Positions 56,539 through 64,000 are shown, counted from the stretch's first letter. The stretch: DNA of 64,000 bases from Faecalibacterium sp. I4-3-84 (GCF_023347255.1 NZ_CP094466.1:2852001-2916000), one strand, 5' to 3'. Numbers and translations: made by a program. Notes: generated by a model not told the origin, from the sequence alone.

Positions 56539-57507
56539 ATGAGAAAGGCGTTGGTTGTAGGCATTGATCAATATACGGGTTGTCCATTACATGGATGCTG
56601 CAATGATGCAGATGCCATTGCAAATGTCCTCAGTAAAAATGGTAATGGTTCTCCTAATTTTGACGTAAGGATAGAAAAGAATGTTTCTAGCAAAGCAGAA
56701 CTTCGTGGGATGATTGATGAATGCTTTGCGGGCGATTCTGATATTTCGCTTTTTTATTATTCAGGGCACGGATACATAGATTCTGTTGGTGGCTATTTGG
56801 TGACACCTGATGCTACACAGCACGATTATGGAGTCTCCTTGCAAGATGTTTTGACAATTGCCAATAATTCAAAAGCAAAGGAGAAAATCATTATTTTGGA
56901 TAGTTGCTATTCTGGCTTTATGGGAAACATAAACACATCGGGGCAACAAACAGCAATAATTAATGAGGGTGTAACAATATTAACAGCTAGTCGGTCGAAT
57001 GAAACATCTGTGGAATCTCATGGACACGGAGTTTTTACCTCGCTGTTGATTGAAGCACTAATGGGAAGTGCTGCTGATGTGACGGGTCATGTTACGCCAG
57101 GCGGAGTGTATGCGTATATTGATAAAGCGTTAGGACCTTGGGAACAACGCCCGGTTTTTAAGACAAATGTTACGAGGTTTACATCACTGCGCGATGTTAC
57201 ACCTCAGGTGGATTTGTCTGTTATTAGGAAACTGTGCGATTATTTCTCTAGCGAAAATGAAAACCTGAACATTGATCCGTCTTATGAACCTACGAATTCT
57301 CCAACCGTCACACATGAGGTTATAGAGCCTTATGCAGTTGAAGAGCATACCAAAATCTTTTCGGATTTACAGAAGCTGGAGGGAGTAGGCTTAGTTGTAC
57401 CAGTAGGCGAAGAACATATGTATTATGCTGCAATGAAGTCAAAAGCATGTGCCTTAACAGCTATCGGAAAACAATATTGGAGATTGGTCAAAGCTGGACG
57501 CATTTGA
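56539..57507 (+). CDS. Caspase-like protease (peptidase C14), defence effector
   Basis: A 322-residue protein. The p20-like caspase domain starts at once: MRKALVVGIDQYTGCPLHGC and CNDADAIANVL, the catalytic His77 in FYYSGHGY and the catalytic Cys123 in ILDSCYSGFMG. After residue 220 comes a linker and a C-terminal domain of about 60 residues (SDLQKLEGVGLVVPVGEEHM, then YYAAMKSKACALTAIGKQYW) that looks like a small winged helix. No signal peptide or membrane span is seen, so it acts in the cytoplasm. The neighbours are two TIR proteins. In type IV Thoeris, a TIR-made cyclic ADP-ribose isomer switches on a caspase-like protease that kills the infected cell; this gene fits that effector. Confidence 0.88.
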   Translation: MRKALVVGIDQYTGCPLHGCCNDADAIANVLSKNGNGSPNFDVRIEKNVSSKAELRGMIDECFAGDSDISLFYYSGHGYIDSVGGYLVTPDATQHDYGVSLQDVLTIANNSKAKEKIIILDSCYSGFMGNINTSGQQTAIINEGVTILTASRSNETSVESHGHGVFTSLLIEALMGSAADVTGHVTPGGVYAYIDKALGPWEQRPVFKTNVTRFTSLRDVTPQVDLSVIRKLCDYFSSENENLNIDPSYEPTNSPTVTHEVIEPYAVEEHTKIFSDLQKLEGVGLVVPVGEEHMYYAAMKSKACALTAIGKQYWRLVKAGRI

Positions 57508-57528
57508 ACAAAAGAAAGGGTGTGAACT

Positions 57529-57918
57529 ATGGCAAAAAAGAGAGCATTTATTAGTTTTGATTATGATAACGATGTGGATTTGAAGGCTTTGCTGGTAGGG
57601 CAAGCTAGAAATCCAGATTCACCTTTTGAAATTGTGGATATGTCCATAAAAGAAACGATTGAAAGCAACTGGAAGGAGAACGCGAGACGAAGAATAAAGG
57701 GCTGTGATGTCGTAATTGTAATATGCGGAAGATACACAAATTTTGCTACAGGTGTTAGCGCAGAAGTAAAAATTGCTCAAGAGGAAAATGTTCCATATTT
57801 TTTACTGTGGGGCAGATCGAGTGGTACATGTGTTAAACCGGTAGCAGCAAGATACACGGATAAAATTTATACTTGGACGTGGGCAAACTTGAAAAAGCTA
57901 ATTGGGGGTGCAAGATAG
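57529..57918 (+). CDS. ThsB-like TIR protein (DUF1863/MTH538 type)
   Basis: A 129-residue single-domain protein of the TIR-like family found in Thoeris ThsB: MAKKRAFISFDYDNDVDLKA at the N-terminus, VDMSIKETIESNWKENARRR, and the strand CDVVIVICGRYT. Glu79 in GVSAEVKIAQ sits where the NADase Glu is in this family. Such proteins sense phage and convert NAD into a cyclic ADP-ribose signal. It lies 21 bases after the caspase gene and overlaps the second TIR gene, so all three are co-expressed. Enzyme activity is inferred. Confidence 0.82.
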   Translation: MAKKRAFISFDYDNDVDLKALLVGQARNPDSPFEIVDMSIKETIESNWKENARRRIKGCDVVIVICGRYTNFATGVSAEVKIAQEENVPYFLLWGRSSGTCVKPVAARYTDKIYTWTWANLKKLIGGAR

Positions 57919-58373
57919 TGAAAATTTTTATTTCACATAAGCAAGAAGACTCGGATACAGCAAATAGACTTGCAAGTGAATTGAGATCATTAGGGATACC
58001 CTATTATCTCGATATTCTTGATTCTACGGTAACGACAAGTGGCAAGGCATTAACGGAACATATAAAAAGCAACTTAAATGATTGCACAGATATTATTGTT
58101 ATAATGTCGGAGGCAACACGGTTCTCGCAATGGGTTCCGTTTGAAGTGGGAATGTCAGCACAAAATGATATGCCAACGGCAACGTTTCTTAAGAGCAACG
58201 TTTCGTTACCTGAATTTCTGGAGTATTGGCCTAGATTAAAATATCCAAGCGATATTGCTAAATACGTTAGTACCAGAAGAGAAGTCCAGGATGAATATGT
58301 GAGATATGATATGGCGCAAACGACAAAGTCGCAGACAGAACGTTTCTATGATGTGTTGAAGCGAAGATTGTAA
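57918..58373 (+). CDS. Second TIR-domain protein
   Basis: A 151-residue TIR protein of a different branch: MKIFISHKQEDSDTANRLAS, GIPYYLDILDSTVTTSGKAL, then CTDIIVIMSEATRFSQWVPFEVGMS, in which Trp72 and Glu76 match the W-x-x-x-E NADase pattern. A C-terminal helix of about 50 residues (YPSDIAKYVSTRREVQDEYV) follows the fold. GTG 57918 overlaps the previous TAG by one base and follows GGGGGTG. It may be a second sensor for other phages, or a partner of the ThsB-like protein. Last gene of the defence operon. Confidence 0.82.
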   Translation: MKIFISHKQEDSDTANRLASELRSLGIPYYLDILDSTVTTSGKALTEHIKSNLNDCTDIIVIMSEATRFSQWVPFEVGMSAQNDMPTATFLKSNVSLPEFLEYWPRLKYPSDIAKYVSTRREVQDEYVRYDMAQTTKSQTERFYDVLKRRL

Positions 58374-58391
58374 TTCAAAGACAAAATTTGC

Positions 58392-58410
58392 GTGATACTA
58401 TCCTGATACT
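58392..58410 (+). repeat. Right arm-type integrase binding sites (candidate)
   Basis: GTGATACTATC (58392-58402) and CTGATACT (58403-58410), direct copies of the motif next to attL. Confidence 0.6.
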
Positions 58411-58513
58411 AAAAAATCAGCAAGCCACATCTAGCACAGCAATCTCATGAAAAAGTGAACATTCAAGAATAGCGTTACTAAACAAATTTGTTTAGCGAGA
58501 ATCCAAACTTACC

Positions 58514-58528
58514 GAGCTCGAATAATCT
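58514..58528 (+). repeat. attR, right attachment repeat
   Basis: GAGCTCGAATAATCT; one base differs from attL (G to A in the Glu codon third position). The bases beyond it represent the original sequence downstream of guaA. Confidence 0.88.
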
Positions 58529-58561
58529 TTCTTGATAAAACTGGATCAGGTAAACTTGTAA

Positions 58562-58597
58562 GCCCCCTGCCGGTGATGAACTGGCAGGGGGCTTTTT
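58562..58597 (+). terminator. Displaced guaA terminator
   Basis: GCCCCCTGCC (58562-58571) pairs perfectly with GGCAGGGGGC (58583-58592), then five T. It is 34 bases past attR, with no gene on the plus strand between, so it is most likely the former guaA terminator. Confidence 0.85.
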
Positions 58598-58642
58598 ATG
58601 TGTGTACGGGTAGTTTAACAGAATACTTGATGTTTGCCGCGA

Positions 58643-60598
58643 TTACGACGCATCCAGCAATTCGTCCGGGTCCTCGATGGCTTCTTCGATGGTCTCTTCC
58701 TCAGGAGTGGGTTCATCGACATCGGACGGAGCGAACAGGTCACAGATGAAGTCGCGCAGGAGGACGAGGCTGTTGTCAAGGTCGGCATCCTCGCTCAGCA
58801 GCTGCTGGATCATATCCGGCTTATCGGTGATCAGGTCGTCCACGCCGATGCTCAGCAGTTCGCTGGCATCCTCTTCGCGGTTGACGGTCCATGCGGAGAT
58901 CGTCTTGCTGCGCTTATGGATCTGCTGCACCATACCGGAGGTGATAAAGGTGGACTGTACGCTGAAGAAATCTGCGGCAGGCAGATCGTAATAACTGCCC
59001 ACGCCCAGTGCAAGGATATAGCCGGTCCGGATCTCCGGTGCCAGCTCCTTGACCTTGCAGAGGGTCTCATAACTCTGCGAGGTGATGGTGCAGTCCTGCG
59101 CAAAGCCTTTTTCGCGGATGATGCGGATGGTTTCCGCTTCCAGCTCCGGGGTGGCGGCATTGGGCTTGATCTCAATGTTCAGCTGGATCTTACCTTTGCA
59201 CAGGTCCAGCACTTCTTCCAGTGTGGGAACTTTGGCACCAGTGTACTTCTGGCCGAACCAGCGCCCGGCATCCAGCTTGCGAACCTCGTTACAGGTCAGG
59301 TCGTAGATGTTCTCGTTGCGGCCGGTGCAGCGGCGCAGGCTGGTATCGTGGGTCACCATGACCACGCCGTCCCTGGTCATCTGCACATCCAGCTCGGCCC
59401 ACTCGCAGCCCTGATCGATGGCCAGCTGGAAAGCGGGCAGGGTGTTTTCCGGTGCGGCAGCGGAGTAGCCGCGGTGCGCGGTGACTACCGGCGCAACGCC
59501 GCCCAGCATGGAGAGCAGCTCGTCGTCTCTGGGTAGGGCAAGGTAACAGAATGCCAGCGCAAAGGTGAGCAGAGTAGCACCCGCAACCGATGCACCCAGA
59601 AGCAGCCTGCCGGTGGAACGGTGATGCTTTCCGCTCTGGACCGGCTCCGGCTCAGAGGGGAGAGATTCCCGCAGGCGGCAGTACAGCATGGCGAGGATCG
59701 TGCACTGCGCCATGGTGATGGCGCAGTCGATCAGGAACTGGAAGAAAGGCATCTCAATGGCCAGCGCCGCGCGGGACAGTGCAAACATAGCCTGTGTGCT
59801 CTGCAGCCCGACCGCGATGATGATGCCGTACAGCGGCACGGCAACCGCTGCCGTCAGCAGCAGGGAACGTAGGACGACCGAGAGGTTCCAGCGCAGCAGC
59901 AAAAGAAAAGCGCGGAAGACGCGCCTGCGGATGCAGCAAAAGCTTTCCTTTACCGACTGCCACAGGCTTTTGCGCTCCAGCACGAACAGCGGCAGCACCA
60001 GCACCCAGCTGACACAGAGGAACAGCAGGGCGGCACCGGCAGCCAGATAGAGCAGGTAATACCGGCTGTTTGCCCGGATGACACCCATGATGTATTCCGG
60101 CACGGCAAGCTGCGTGATATAGTTATAGGCGAGGAAGAAGTTGGTGAACGGGATCAGCACGGCACTGTAGACCAGAACGAGCCAGTTCTGCGGCAGGAAT
60201 GCGTGGCGGATATCTGCAAGAGAGGTGCGCAGCAGGGCGGGCAGGCGGATCGTTTCGCCCTTGCGGGCAAGATCCAGCCCATGCAGCAGGACGGAAAACT
60301 CATACAGCGCCCAGAACGCGGTCAGGATGGCAATGAGCGTGATGCACAGGATGATCGCGGGGGAGGAAAAGATATCAGAAGCGTTGTTGTTGTTCAGGTA
60401 GTGCATGGGTGCGAACCGCAGCGTGAGCGACCAGAGCTGCTGCATCAGGGGGACGAACAGCAGGTTCGTTGCAGCCTTATACAGGACGATGACCGCGAGC
60501 AGGGGGATCTCGGCGCGGCGGATGATAGCCCGGGCGGAGTGCTTCATGGAGTGGTAGGTTTCGTTGGAGGCGCGGAGTGAAGTGAGCAGATCTTTCAA
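58643..60598 (-). CDS. Membrane-anchored glycerophosphodiester phosphodiesterase
   Basis: A 651-residue protein. The first 350 residues form a multi-pass membrane domain (about eight spans) of the type fused to GDPD in Firmicutes. The catalytic domain follows from about residue 370: VTAHRGYSAAAPENTLPAF, ELDVQMTRDGVVMVTHD, then NIEIKP. It would split glycerophosphodiesters, or perhaps lipoteichoic-acid-type polymers, at the outer face. An acidic tail ends it. The start appears to be TTG 60598 with AGGAAGG about ten bases upstream. A four-codon ATG frame overlaps that TTG (60606-60595). The first in-frame ATG is 17 codons in. Confidence 0.9.
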   Translation of the reverse strand: MKDLLTSLRASNETYHSMKHSARAIIRRAEIPLLAVIVLYKAATNLLFVPLMQQLWSLTLRFAPMHYLNNNNASDIFSSPAIILCITLIAILTAFWALYEFSVLLHGLDLARKGETIRLPALLRTSLADIRHAFLPQNWLVLVYSAVLIPFTNFFLAYNYITQLAVPEYIMGVIRANSRYYLLYLAAGAALLFLCVSWVLVLPLFVLERKSLWQSVKESFCCIRRRVFRAFLLLLRWNLSVVLRSLLLTAAVAVPLYGIIIAVGLQSTQAMFALSRAALAIEMPFFQFLIDCAITMAQCTILAMLYCRLRESLPSEPEPVQSGKHHRSTGRLLLGASVAGATLLTFALAFCYLALPRDDELLSMLGGVAPVVTAHRGYSAAAPENTLPAFQLAIDQGCEWAELDVQMTRDGVVMVTHDTSLRRCTGRNENIYDLTCNEVRKLDAGRWFGQKYTGAKVPTLEEVLDLCKGKIQLNIEIKPNAATPELEAETIRIIREKGFAQDCTITSQSYETLCKVKELAPEIRTGYILALGVGSYYDLPAADFFSVQSTFITSGMVQQIHKRSKTISAWTVNREEDASELLSIGVDDLITDKPDMIQQLLSEDADLDNSLVLLRDFICDLFAPSDVDEPTPEEETIEEAIEDPDELLDAS

Positions 60599-60890
60599 TT
60601 TGACATGGCCTTCCTTTTATATTCTGCAAAATGACCCGTCCCGAAGCTTCCCGGCGGGCTGTTCTGCGAAAAAAATTTACATATTAAATATAGTGTAACA
60701 TAACTTCCTATAAAATAAAATGCAGCAGGAGCAGACAGAATCCACAAAATTGAAAGAGAATTTTTGACAGCCGAATGTGCGGCGCAAAATGCCCGCAAAA
60801 AGGCGGGAAAGCAGAGAAACGATGAATCGTTAAAAAATTGTAGAACTTTGCGCGACAGATGTTGATTCGCATGGACTTTTATAGAATCTC
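60599..60890. other. Divergent intergenic region
   Basis: An AT-rich gap between the minus-strand phosphodiesterase gene and the decarboxylase operon. I see no gene. It must carry the minus-strand promoter; TTACACT-type sequence near 60698 on the minus strand is a weak candidate for its -10. Confidence 0.45.
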
Positions 60891-60919
60891 TTGCATTTTT
60901 ATGGAAAATTCAGTATAAT
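60891..60919 (+). promoter_or_regulatory. Promoter of the decarboxylase operon
   Basis: TTGCAT (60891-60896), 17 bases, perfect TATAAT (60914-60919), 45 bases before the first gene. Confidence 0.82.
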
Positions 60920-60964
60920 AAAACTAATTTTGAAAGCTCACACAGACAACCAGGAGGTCTTACC

Positions 60965-62284
60965 ATGGCTTCAAAGATCAATAAGGGAGAAATCCTCGCC
61001 AAGTTTTTTGATGACGGGGAATACACTGCACTGTTTGCTGACGGTGCAGTGAGCGCTGCCTGCGGCTATGCGGCAGGTCAGCAGGCTTACGCTGTTTACC
61101 AGAACGGCGAAGCTGTTACCGTAAAGGATGTTGAAAAGAACATCAAGGTTCTGGAGATGGCAGCACAGACTGGCTGCCCGGTCGTCACCTTCTATAACTC
61201 CGTTGGCGCAAAGCTGGCTGAGGGTCTGGACGTGCTGACCGCCAGCGCAAAGCTGAATGCGCAGATCGCAAAGGTTTCCGGCGTGATCCCGCAGGTGGCT
61301 GTTGTTCTGGGTGTCTGCGGCGGCACCAGCGCACTGAGCGCTGCCAATGCAGATGTCTGCATCATGGCTGAGGGCGCAGAGCTGTTCTTCACCGCTCCGT
61401 TCACCTCTGCTGCCAAGGGCGACAAGGTGACCGATGCCGGCACCGCAGCCGCCGCTGCAAAGGCTGGCGTGGCCGCCATTGTGGCACCCACTGCTGAGGA
61501 AGCTGCCGAGAAAGCTGCTCACATCGTGGGCCTGCTGCCGGCCAACAACCTGACCGGCCCTGCGATCTTTGAGTTCGAGCAGCCCACTGCTGCTCTGGCT
61601 GCCGGTGCAGAGCCTGCAAAGGCTGCTGCTGCCGTGGTCGATAAGGACAGCGCTGTGGAGCTGTATGCAGGCTTTGGCAAGTCTGTTTACACTGCATTTG
61701 CCACCGTGGGCGGCAACGCCGTGGGCGTTGTGGCCACCGGCAAGACCCTGTGCCACAACTGCGTGGCCAAGGCTTCCCGCTTTGTGCGTCTGTGCGATGC
61801 CTTCAGCGTGCCGGTGATCACCATTGTGGATACCGAGGGCTTTGTGCCCAGCGCGACCGACGACATTGCAGGCGGCATCCGTGAGGCTGCCCGTCTGGCT
61901 GCTACCTATGCCGACGCTACCACCGCAAAGGTGGCTGTGCTGGCTGGCAAGGCCGTCGGCCCTGTTTACACCGCTCTGGCTGCTGCCGATCTGCGCATTG
62001 CCGTGGCTGGCTGCACCGTCAGCGCACTGGAACCCAGCGCAGCGGTCAGCGTCCTGTACAAGGAAGAGATCGATGCTTCCGACAACATCATTGCAGCCAC
62101 CAACGCAAAGGCTGCTGCTTACACCGCCGAGGTGTGCAGCGCAGCAAATGCAGTTGCCTGCGGCGCTGCTGACCTGACCTGCGATGCAGCCAATGTGCGT
62201 GCAAGCGTTGTTGCCGCACTGGAACTGCTGAGCACCAAGCGTGCTGCCCGCCTGCCCAAGAAGCACGGCAACATGGCTCTGTAA
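60965..62284 (+). CDS. Divergent biotin-dependent carboxyltransferase (MmdA/PccB-like)
   Basis: A 439-residue protein with two crotonase-fold halves of the acyl-CoA carboxyltransferase family (VVLGVCGGTSALSAANADVC in the first; VVATGKTLCHNCVAKASRFV and VPVITIVDTEGFVPS in the second). It is clearly shorter than classic MmdA (about 510-520) and unusually rich in Ala. It is followed by a biotin carrier and an oxaloacetate-decarboxylase-type alpha subunit. Together they suggest a transcarboxylase or Na+-pumping decarboxylase module; the acyl-CoA substrate is not evident. CAGGAGG lies before the ATG. Confidence 0.75.
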   Translation: MASKINKGEILAKFFDDGEYTALFADGAVSAACGYAAGQQAYAVYQNGEAVTVKDVEKNIKVLEMAAQTGCPVVTFYNSVGAKLAEGLDVLTASAKLNAQIAKVSGVIPQVAVVLGVCGGTSALSAANADVCIMAEGAELFFTAPFTSAAKGDKVTDAGTAAAAAKAGVAAIVAPTAEEAAEKAAHIVGLLPANNLTGPAIFEFEQPTAALAAGAEPAKAAAAVVDKDSAVELYAGFGKSVYTAFATVGGNAVGVVATGKTLCHNCVAKASRFVRLCDAFSVPVITIVDTEGFVPSATDDIAGGIREAARLAATYADATTAKVAVLAGKAVGPVYTALAAADLRIAVAGCTVSALEPSAAVSVLYKEEIDASDNIIAATNAKAAAYTAEVCSAANAVACGAADLTCDAANVRASVVAALELLSTKRAARLPKKHGNMAL

Positions 62285-62333
62285 TCGTCTGTATAAATCT
62301 TTTTGATACGATTTTGATTTGGAGGATCCTTCC

Positions 62334-62714
62334 ATGAAGTACTACAATATTACCGTCAATGGCGTTGCTTACAGCGTCTCCGTGGAGGAGACTGCCGCTG
62401 GTGCTGCTCCGGTTGCTGCTGCAGCTCCTGCCGCACCCGCTGCTCCTAAGGCTGCTCCGGCTCCCGCTGCTGCTCCCAAGGCTGCTGCAGGCGCTGCTGG
62501 TGCCGTTGCCGTCAAGGCTCCCATGCCCGGCAACATTCTGGATGTCAAGGTCAAGGCCGGTGCATCCGTGAAGGCTGGCGACGTGCTGGTGATCCTGGAG
62601 GCCATGAAGATGGAGAACGAGATCGTTGCTCCGCAGGATGGCACTGTGGCTTCCATCAACGTCAACAAGGGCGACACCGTCAACTCCGGTGACGTTCTGG
62701 TTTCCATGAACTAA
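62334..62714 (+). CDS. Biotin carboxyl carrier protein
   Basis: A 126-residue biotin carrier. The N-terminus MKYYNITVNGVAYSVSVEET leads into an Ala/Pro linker of about 35 residues that allows the arm to swing. The biotinyl domain follows with EAMKMENEI (Lys is the biotinylated residue) and PMPGNILDVKVKAGASVKAG. It resembles the gamma/biotin subunits of sodium-pump decarboxylases rather than the acetyl-CoA carboxylase AccB. ATG 62334 follows GGAGGA; an in-frame start five codons earlier is ignored. It lies between its two carboxyltransferase partners. Confidence 0.92.
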   Translation: MKYYNITVNGVAYSVSVEETAAGAAPVAAAAPAAPAAPKAAPAPAAAPKAAAGAAGAVAVKAPMPGNILDVKVKAGASVKAGDVLVILEAMKMENEIVAPQDGTVASINVNKGDTVNSGDVLVSMN

Positions 62715-62730
62715 GGGAGAGGTGACAATC

Positions 62731-64000
62731 ATGGCCAAAAAGCCGATCAAGGTTACTGAGGTCGTCCTGCGCGATGCCCACCAGTCTCTGCTGGCCACCC
62801 GCATGACCATGGATGAGATGCGTCCCATCCTGCCGGAAATGGATAAGATCAACTACTTCTCCGTGGAGTGCTGGGGCGGCGCTACGTTCGACAGCTGCAT
62901 CCGCTTTCTGGACGAAGACCCGTGGGAGCGCCTGCGCATCCTGCGCAAGGAGCTGCCCCACCAGAAGCTGCAGATGCTGTTCCGCGGCCAGAACATGCTG
63001 GGCTACCGCCCCTACGCAGACGATGCCGTTGAGTACTTTGTGCAGAAGTCTGTTGCAAACGGCATCGACGTGATCCGTATTTTCGATGCACTGAACGATC
63101 CGCGCAACCTGCAGACCGCCATCAAGGCAGCCAACAAGGAAGGCGCTCATGTGCAGGGCTGCATCAGCTACACCCTCAGCCCCGTGCACAACAACGAGTA
63201 CTTTGCAGCCTACGCTAAGACCCTGGAGGAGATGGGCGCAAACTCCATCTGCATCAAGGATATGGCCGGTCTGCTGACCCCCTATACCTGCTACGATCTG
63301 GTGAAGAAGCTGAAGGAGACCGTCAGCATCCCTGTTGACATCCACAGCCACTACACCGCAGGTCTGGCTTCCATGTCCATCCTGAAGGGCATCGAGGCAG
63401 GTGCCGACATCATCGATACCGCCATGAGCCCCCTGAGCCTGGGCACCAGCCACATGCCCACCGAGAGTCTGGTCGCTGCCCTGCAGGGCACCGATTACGA
63501 CACCGGTCTGGATCTGAAGCAGCTGAACGTTGTGCGCGCATACTTTGCAAAGCTGCGCGAGAAGTACATTGCCAACGGCCAGATCAGCCCGAAGAGCCTG
63601 GGCGTGGATGCAAACACCCTGCTGTATCAGGTGCCGGGCGGCATGTTCTCCAACATGCTCAAACAGCTGAAGGATGCCGGCAAGGAAGATAAGCTGGACG
63701 AAGTGCTGGCAGAGATCCCCCGCGTCCGCGAGGATGCAGGCTATCCGCCGCTGGTCACCCCCACCAGCCAGATCGTTGGTACACAGGCTGTGTTCAACGT
63801 GATCCTGGGTGAGCGCTACAAGATGGTCACCAAGGAGTTCAAGGGTCTGGTCCACGGTGATTACGGCAAGACTCCCGCTCCCATCAAGCCCGAGTTCACC
63901 AAGAAGATCCTGGGCGACGAGCAGCCCATTACCTGCCGCTTTGCTGATACTCTGGCTCCTGAGATGGACAAGCTGAAGGCAGAAGCTGCCAAGTGGGCAA
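62731..64000 (+). CDS. oadA: Oxaloacetate decarboxylase alpha / pyruvate carboxylase B-type carboxyltransferase, 5' part
   Basis: The gene runs off the window end; 423 codons are visible. It starts MAKKPIKVTEVVLRDAHQSL, the metal/pyruvate-binding HMGL-like TIM barrel, then FRGQNMLGYRPYADD, DVIRIFDALND, the catalytic-Lys/Cys region CIKDMAGLLTPY and HSHYTAGLASM. This is the alpha subunit that moves CO2 between oxaloacetate/pyruvate and biotin. GGGAGAGG precedes ATG 62731, 16 bases after the biotin carrier stop. Whether the C-terminus carries its own biotin domain cannot be seen. Confidence 0.92.
   Translation, partial: MAKKPIKVTEVVLRDAHQSLLATRMTMDEMRPILPEMDKINYFSVECWGGATFDSCIRFLDEDPWERLRILRKELPHQKLQMLFRGQNMLGYRPYADDAVEYFVQKSVANGIDVIRIFDALNDPRNLQTAIKAANKEGAHVQGCISYTLSPVHNNEYFAAYAKTLEEMGANSICIKDMAGLLTPYTCYDLVKKLKETVSIPVDIHSHYTAGLASMSILKGIEAGADIIDTAMSPLSLGTSHMPTESLVAALQGTDYDTGLDLKQLNVVRAYFAKLREKYIANGQISPKSLGVDANTLLYQVPGGMFSNMLKQLKDAGKEDKLDEVLAEIPRVREDAGYPPLVTPTSQIVGTQAVFNVILGERYKMVTKEFKGLVHGDYGKTPAPIKPEFTKKILGDEQPITCRFADTLAPEMDKLKAEAAKWA

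Larger units (their letters stand above)
48932..58528 (+). mobile_element. Integrative mobilizable element at the guaA 3' end
   Basis: A 9.6-kb element bounded by attL (48932-48946) and attR (58514-58528). It carries, in order, a repressor, excisionase, broken tyrosine integrase, MobC-like protein, RepA-like ATPase with repeats, a small conserved protein, candidate oriT, MobV relaxase, and an AT-rich defence operon. It has no type IV secretion genes, so transfer would need a helper element. The 3' end of guaA is a recurrent integration site for gut Firmicutes islands. Displacement of the original guaA terminator to 58562 beyond attR confirms the insertion. Confidence 0.92.

Noticed and set aside
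58374-58642. A further small gene at the right end of the element
   Set aside because: Only arm-type motifs, attR and the old guaA terminator are present; no open frame with a ribosome site.

Overview
The window looks like a chromosomal segment of Faecalibacterium (the F. prausnitzii group) or a very close relative. It is a GC-rich Clostridia-type genome with strong Shine-Dalgarno sites. It carries the butyrate pathway cluster thl-crt-hbd-bcd-etfB-etfA beside a 448-residue butyryl-CoA:acetate CoA-transferase, a glmS ribozyme, and the gene order mazG-HU-rqcP-yabP-yabQ-divIC-S1 known from Firmicutes. The genus is inferred from these features; no database was consulted.

Layout. 1-7.1 kb: recJ (3' part), relA/spoT, dtd, a metallo-beta-lactamase hydrolase, hemZ and a P-loop nucleoside kinase, tightly packed on the + strand. 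7.2-13.95 kb: a zinc-ribbon protein, mazG, HU, rqcP, two sporulation-type genes (yabP, yabQ), divIC, an S1/RGG protein, an RNA methyltransferase, a DUF5685 protein and a membrane protein. 14-16.2 kb: glmS ribozyme and glmS. 16.4-19.1 kb (- strand): AI-2E-type transporter and the butyryl-CoA transferase. 19.5-26.7 kb: coaD and the butyrate cluster, which contains a REP-like palindromic repeat. 27-33 kb: a secreted tandem-CAP protein, a YigZ protein, dGTPase, dnaG and rpoD. 33.4-46.1 kb: rpoB (with its own consensus promoter and a structured leader), rpoC, and the str operon rpsL-rpsG-fusA-tuf. 46.2-48.9 kb: two small stand-alone genes and guaA.

48.93-58.53 kb: a mobilizable integrated element inserted exactly at the 3' end of guaA, bounded by 15-bp repeats that differ at one base. 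Its left and centre hold a repressor, an excisionase, a tyrosine integrase broken by a frameshift, a MobC-like protein, a RepA-like ATPase with iteron-like repeats, a candidate oriT and a MobV relaxase. Its right third is visibly AT-richer. It is a single operon with its own promoter: a small XRE regulator, an adenine methyltransferase, an HNH nuclease, a caspase-like protease, a ThsB-like TIR protein and a second TIR protein. This operon is the most exciting part of the window. It looks like a restriction-modification system joined to a TIR/caspase (type IV Thoeris-like) suicide system with two TIR proteins.

58.6-64 kb: the displaced guaA terminator, a membrane-anchored glycerophosphodiesterase (- strand), and the start of a biotin-dependent decarboxylase operon (divergent carboxyltransferase, biotin carrier, alpha subunit cut by the window end). 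No tRNA, rRNA or CRISPR array was seen.
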